Below are positions 14,680 to 17,569 of a stretch of DNA of 17,569 bases, piece by piece. Made by a program: the position numbers and the translations under genes. The notes below the pieces were generated by a model, which saw only the letters and a list, made by a program, of their open reading frames with translations, was not told the DNA's origin and searched no databases. The stretch spans positions 1 through 17,569 of the forward strand of contig CAZIXE010000076.1 in assembly GCA_964543235.1 (NCBI GenBank), written 5' to 3'. Position 1 is the stretch's first letter, and every line of letters starts with the position of its first letter. Source of the DNA: JANMMJ01 sp964543235. Its GTDB lineage: Bacteria > Pseudomonadota > Alphaproteobacteria > Rhizobiales > Aestuariivirgaceae.

Positions 14680-15927
14680 TCAGGCGGCGGCGCGGCGGGT
14701 GATCATGGAAAGATGCGCCTCGATCGAAGGCGCCAGATCCTCGGCATCGAGGCCGCAGCCATCGATGAAGGAGGAGCGCCGGCGCCTGAGGAAGGTCAGG
14801 CCCAGCACGTAGAGCCCGGGCATCGACGTCAGGCCGCCCTTATGGATGATCTCGCCCTCGTCATCGAGCACGGGCACCTTAAGCCAGGGGTAGCGGCGCC
14901 GGTAGCCGGTCGCCCAGATCACGGTCCGGATGCCCTGCGCGCGGAGATCGAGCCTGTCGGTGCCGGTTGCTGCGAGGAAGGGCTGGCGCTCGCCGGGATC
15001 CGCGTCGGGCAGGAGAAAGCCGTAGGTGCGGATGGTGCTGTCGATGCGGTCGAGGACGCGCAGCATGCGCCGGTGCGCGGCGGCAGTCGTGGACAGCAGG
15101 TCCGCGGCAAAGAAGGCGCGGCAGCCGCCGAGGTCCAGGAGCCGGCCGACCAGGCGGACGCCCTGCTGCTGCAGGATCTTCAGGTTAAGGTCGCGCCTGT
15201 CGGGCCGGCCGACCAGCTGCAGGGATGGCTGGCGGCGGGCGGCCTCCAGATTGCCGTTCTCGAGAACGGGATCGTCGAGCATGCCGGTGGTTTCCATCCA
15301 GGCATAGATGTCACGGCCACGATAACGGCGGGGTACGCGGGTGTGATCGCCGACCGAGAGCGTCACCGCCCGCCCGGAGGCATGGATTTCCTCGGCCAGC
15401 TGTACGCCGGTCGATGAGGCGCCGACGATGAGCACGCCGCCTTCGGGAAGCTGCGCGGGGGCGCGGTAGTCCGAGGGGTTGAGCTGGAACAGCGACGGCG
15501 ACAGCATGGCCGCGCATTCCGGCCGGTAGGGCGTGTCACAGGCGCCGGTTGCCACGATGACGGCGCGGGCGAGAAATTCACCGGCAGTGGTGGTCACGCG
15601 GAAGCCATGACAGGCGCGCTCGACGGCGCGGACCTCGATGCCGTTCAGGATGGGCACGGCGAAGCGGCCGGCATAGGCCTCGAGATAGCTGGCGAAGCGG
15701 CGGGCCGGCATGAAGGCCTCCGGGTCACCATCATGGGGCATCCCGGGCAGGGCGCTCTGGGCATTGCAGGTGAGCAGATGCAGCGAATCCCAGCGCGCCG
15801 ACAGCCAGGCTTCGCCGGTGCGGCCACGCTCGACCACGAGATGGTCGATGCCGCGGGCGCTCAGTGACTTGCTCATCACCAGGCCGGACTGGCCGCCGCC
15901 GATGATGATGACATCGGTAGATCGCAT
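14680..15927 (-). CDS. Flavin-containing monooxygenase-like NAD(P)/FAD oxidoreductase
   Basis: The 415-residue product has two dinucleotide-binding motifs: GGGQSG (10-15) for FAD and GASSTG (169-174) for NAD(P)H, with ATGACDTPYRPE and a C-terminal ATGYRRRYPWL and FLRRRRSSFIDG typical of FMO-like proteins related to CzcO. The monooxygenase fingerprint FxGxxxHxxxY is altered: N150 stands where the histidine is expected (LFQLNPSDY, 146-154). It may therefore oxygenate poorly or act as an oxidase/reductase. ATG 15927 has AAGGAAG 7 nt upstream and starts directly before the FAD motif; the longer reading to 16341 only shadows the OsmC gene. It is 68 nt downstream of OsmC on the same strand. Confidence 0.87.
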   Translation of the reverse strand: MRSTDVIIIGGGQSGLVMSKSLSARGIDHLVVERGRTGEAWLSARWDSLHLLTCNAQSALPGMPHDGDPEAFMPARRFASYLEAYAGRFAVPILNGIEVRAVERACHGFRVTTTAGEFLARAVIVATGACDTPYRPECAAMLSPSLFQLNPSDYRAPAQLPEGGVLIVGASSTGVQLAEEIHASGRAVTLSVGDHTRVPRRYRGRDIYAWMETTGMLDDPVLENGNLEAARRQPSLQLVGRPDRRDLNLKILQQQGVRLVGRLLDLGGCRAFFAADLLSTTAAAHRRMLRVLDRIDSTIRTYGFLLPDADPGERQPFLAATGTDRLDLRAQGIRTVIWATGYRRRYPWLKVPVLDDEGEIIHKGGLTSMPGLYVLGLTFLRRRRSSFIDGCGLDAEDLAPSIEAHLSMITRRAAA

Positions 15928-15954
15928 ATCGGTCTTCCTTGCAGGTTTGCCGGA

Positions 15955-15987
15955 AGGGGCCGCCGAGGGGGCGTTGAGGCGGCCCCT
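15955..15987 (-). repeat. Intercistronic hairpin between OsmC and FMO-like genes
   Basis: A 10-bp stem (AGGGGCCGCC at 15955-15964 with GGCGGCCCCT at 15978-15987) and a 13-nt loop. No T tract follows on the minus strand, so it is more likely an mRNA stabilising or processing structure, or a weak attenuator, than a terminator. Confidence 0.6.
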
Positions 15988-15995
15988 CCCGCGTG

Positions 15996-16598
15996 TCAGG
16001 CCATGGCCATGGTTTTCACGCCGACCTTGACCGGCACACCGTTGGTGAGAATGTCGTAGACGGCGGAGCGGGCCCTGGCCTGCATCACCACCTTTTCGAG
16101 GTCTTCTGGCGTGGCGTCGCCTTCGATCACGAACTCGACTGCGATGTCCTCGAAGCCGTTGCGAACCTCCTGCGACAGGCCGAGGATGCCGCGCAGGTCG
16201 ATGTTGCCGGTCACGGTCGATTCGACCTTCTTGAGCCGGATGCCGCGCGCGGCGGCAATATTGCCGATGCCGGATGTCAGGCAGGCGGCAAGGGCGTGCA
16301 GGACCCATTCGACGGGGGTCGGCCCGTTGTCGGCGCCGCACAGCACGGCCGGATGATCGCCGTCGGCCTTGTAGGCGCGGACATGGGTGTGTTCGCCGCC
16401 GGCGCCGAAGAAGCCGTGCATGGTGCTCTGGCTGTGGGTGCCGGAAATCCAGCGGCTGGTGGCGCGGAACTGGAACCTGGCGAGTTCGGGCTGGCCGGCG
16501 ACAGCGCCGATGGTGGCCATCAGTTTCGGGGTGTCGACTCCGTTCATGGCAACCGGCTGGCGCTTGGGCTTGTCGGGGTTTTTCATCATCGCAGTCAT
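15996..16598 (-). CDS. OsmC family protein
   Basis: The 200-residue product is an OsmC/Ohr-fold protein: RFQFRATSRWISGTHSQSTMHGF, then GADNGPTPVEWVLHALAACLTSGIGNIAAARGI and a C-terminal ARARSAVYDILTNGVPVKV. OsmC proteins are cytoplasmic thiol peroxidases for organic hydroperoxides. Only one of the two catalytic cysteines, C106, is present; the second is replaced by S178 (RSAVYD), as in the YhfA-like branch, so peroxidase activity is doubtful. The ATG at 16598 is preceded by a purine-rich GAGAGA. Probable operon with the downstream FMO-like gene. Confidence 0.9.
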   Translation of the reverse strand: MTAMMKNPDKPKRQPVAMNGVDTPKLMATIGAVAGQPELARFQFRATSRWISGTHSQSTMHGFFGAGGEHTHVRAYKADGDHPAVLCGADNGPTPVEWVLHALAACLTSGIGNIAAARGIRLKKVESTVTGNIDLRGILGLSQEVRNGFEDIAVEFVIEGDATPEDLEKVVMQARARSAVYDILTNGVPVKVGVKTMAMA

Positions 16599-16730
16599 GG
16601 TCTCTCTCGTTTGGGTCAGGTTGGGGTTGGGCTTCAGGCCGGCGGTGCCTGCAGGCGGGAACCGCCGTATCCGCCCGGCACAGCGCTCATGCGGCGGGCC
16701 GGTGGGTCGGATGGGTGTGCGGCACGCCGC

Positions 16731-16940
16731 CTAGCGATGGCGCCGGTCGCAATGAATCAGGGCCGAGGAAATCTCGCTGCGGTGCAGGCCGATATCCTTG
16801 AGCATGCGGTCATCGAAACGGCGTAGCAGGCGCGTATCGAACTGGCGGCGGATATGGGCGCGGACCAGGCCGGCAACCCAGCCGCTCACGCGGCGGCGGC
16901 CGGCAAGATTGCTATCGACAGTGAACTCCGTTGCAGACAT
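16731..16940 (-). CDS. DUF1127 domain small protein
   Basis: The 69-residue basic product ends in a DUF1127 domain (about residues 27-60: AHIRRQFDTRLLRRFDDRMLKDIGLHRSEI). Small DUF1127 proteins are widespread in alphaproteobacteria and some influence RNA turnover or phosphate and stress adaptation; no function can be claimed here. The ATG at 16940 has GGAG 6 nt upstream. A longer reading upstream has no such support. The gene sits behind a long leader with a possible small ORF and stem-loop. A GCGGC/GCCGC mini-hairpin follows the stop, without a T tract. Confidence 0.88.
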   Translation of the reverse strand: MSATEFTVDSNLAGRRRVSGWVAGLVRAHIRRQFDTRLLRRFDDRMLKDIGLHRSEISSALIHCDRRHR

Positions 16941-17107
16941 CTCAGACTCCAATAGTTGGGGCTTTCCATGCGGCGTGCGGCAGCGCGGATTGCAAGTTGA
17001 TCGAAAGCGGAGAAGCGGCTTCCGCCGGCCATTACGCATGGCCCGGCAGCGCTCAGGGCGCGCCCGGAAGACACTTCATCGGAACGGCGCGGGGGCCGGA
17101 CCGGTTC

Positions 17108-17173
17108 TCAGATTTCTGCTGGACTGCGAGCGGTCATCACAGTCCAGGCAGACAAGCGTGATGCATTGATCAT
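17108..17173 (-). CDS. Possible 21-residue leader peptide ORF
   Basis: ATG 17173 is preceded by GAGGAG with a 5-nt gap, a stronger ribosome binding site than most genes here. The 21-residue peptide (MINASRLSAWTVMTARSPAEI) ends at TGA 17108-17110. It contains the stem-loop at 17119-17147 and lies 167 nt upstream of the DUF1127 start. It may be a regulatory leader or a small protein; no homology is recognised. Confidence 0.4.
   Translation of the reverse strand: MINASRLSAWTVMTARSPAEI
17119..17147 (-). repeat. Stem-loop inside the possible leader ORF
   Basis: CTGGACTG (17119-17126) and CAGTCCAG (17140-17147) form a perfect 8-bp stem with a 13-nt loop, within the short ORF. Translation of the ORF would open this stem. 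Confidence 0.6.
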
Positions 17174-17212
17174 GCTGTCTCCTCAGTTGACGTTAACCCT
17201 CGCTGGGTGCGC

Positions 17213-17242
17213 CTAATGCCAGCATCGGGGACTGGCGTCCAA
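17213..17242 (-). promoter_or_regulatory. Candidate promoter of the DUF1127 leader
   Basis: Minus-strand TTGGAC (17242-17237), an 18-bp spacer and CATTAG (17218-17213), about 40 nt upstream of the short ORF. The -35 overlaps an inverted repeat TCCAAC-N5-GTTGGA (17238-17254), a possible operator. Confidence 0.3.
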
Positions 17243-17295
17243 CGACTTGTTGGAATGGGGGCGATAAGCATCGCTAATATGCCACACCGGGAAAA

Positions 17296-17313
17296 TCGTC
17301 AGCAAGCTGACGA
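17296..17313. repeat. Palindrome TCGTCAGC-AA-GCTGACGA
   Basis: A perfect 8-bp inverted repeat with a 2-bp centre, between the DUF1127 leader and the LexA-type promoter. The form suits a dimeric regulator's operator; the binder is unknown. Confidence 0.5.
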
Positions 17314-17483
17314 ATGGACCGCAGGCGGCCTGTTGACGACCGCCGCGGCATAACCCGGACGCCCGGACGGCGGCACTGGTGTGCGGGCGGGACACCCGGC
17401 GGGGCCCGGCGGCCGGCGCCGGTGGGCCGCCCCGCGAACTGAGAATTAAAATTGGCCGCGAACGATTTTGTTCACATTGGCCC

Positions 17484-17512
17484 TTGACATGGTTCCTATT
17501 ATGTTCTAGCAG
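17484..17512 (+). promoter_or_regulatory. Promoter with LexA (SOS) box, reading out of the window
   Basis: TTGACA (17484-17489) is a consensus -35; a 17-bp spacer leads to TAGCAG (17507-17512). GTTC (17492-17495), N7, GTTC (17503-17506) is an exact alphaproteobacterial LexA box within the spacer. An extra GAAC-N6-GTTC (17460-17473) lies just upstream. The controlled gene lies past the right edge. Confidence 0.75.
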
Positions 17513-17569
17513 GTCTGTGTCTCCTGCTCAGGAGGGGCGGTTCGCGAGCCGTCGCAGACCGGAGCCGGA

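Larger units (their letters stand above)
16941..17569. other. Right-end non-coding region: leader of DUF1127 gene and a LexA-type promoter
   Basis: No ordinary-size gene is seen. On the minus strand it holds a candidate promoter, a 21-codon ORF and a stem-loop upstream of the DUF1127 gene. Around 17340-17440 it is a very GC-rich block with a 7-bp stem hairpin (GGCGGCC 17408-17414 / GGCCGCC 17425-17431). From 17440 it turns AT-rich and contains the LexA-type promoter reading out of the window. Confidence 0.6.

Noticed and set aside
15928..16341. A 138-residue N-terminal extension of the FMO-like protein.
   Set aside because: It overlaps the OsmC gene in another frame; the start at 15927 has a good ribosome binding site and begins right before the FAD motif.
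17213..17395. A 60-codon minus-strand open frame near the right end.
   Set aside because: It has no ribosome binding site, overlaps the candidate promoter and palindromes, and its product has no recognisable features.

Overview
The window is gene-dense, GC-rich chromosomal DNA, most likely from an alphaproteobacterium. The evidence is the high GC content, the gene families present (a HlyU-type small protein, a DUF1127 protein, a host-attachment-family protein, a SIMPL protein) and a GTTC-N7-GTTC motif, the classical alphaproteobacterial LexA box, inside a promoter at the right edge. I do not assign a genus. There are no rRNAs, tRNAs, CRISPR arrays, transposases or integrases. Seventeen protein genes can be supported, plus one possible 21-residue leader ORF.

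Left part (1-2947): a secreted PQQ-type sugar dehydrogenase (minus strand, atypical C-terminus), a HlyU-family small protein (plus), and a Tat-exported metallo-beta-lactamase-fold hydrolase (minus) whose stop codon abuts that of HlyU. A 481-bp non-coding stretch with an AT-rich core then precedes a 753-residue RTX protein (2948-5209) built almost entirely of calcium-binding nonapeptides. It ends at a clear intrinsic terminator. No type I secretion genes are nearby.

Centre-left (5264-7680): a host-attachment-family protein and an exported four-EF-hand protein (both minus), then a 348-bp gap with a perfect 12-bp-stem inverted repeat, then a flavodoxin-like reductase with an N-terminal extension and five clustered cysteines.

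Centre (7704-10460): the best-defined regulatory module. A TetR regulator, a nitrilase-superfamily hydrolase and a beta-carbonic anhydrase form a tightly overlapping plus-strand operon. A divergent minus-strand gene encodes an exported AhpD/CMD-like protein. The intergenic region holds two near-identical 15-bp palindromes 31 bp apart; one fills the -35/-10 spacer of the AhpD-like gene's predicted promoter, so TetR very probably controls both directions. The natural inducer and substrate are unknown.

Right part (10468-17569): a stand-alone ATP-grasp-like protein of unknown function; an NSS-family sodium symporter downstream of a SIMPL-domain periplasmic protein; a LysR regulator divergent from SIMPL; an OsmC protein followed by a flavin monooxygenase-like protein, with a hairpin between them; and a DUF1127 protein with a long leader containing a short ORF and a stem-loop. 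The last about 100 bp hold a LexA-controlled promoter for a gene beyond the window.
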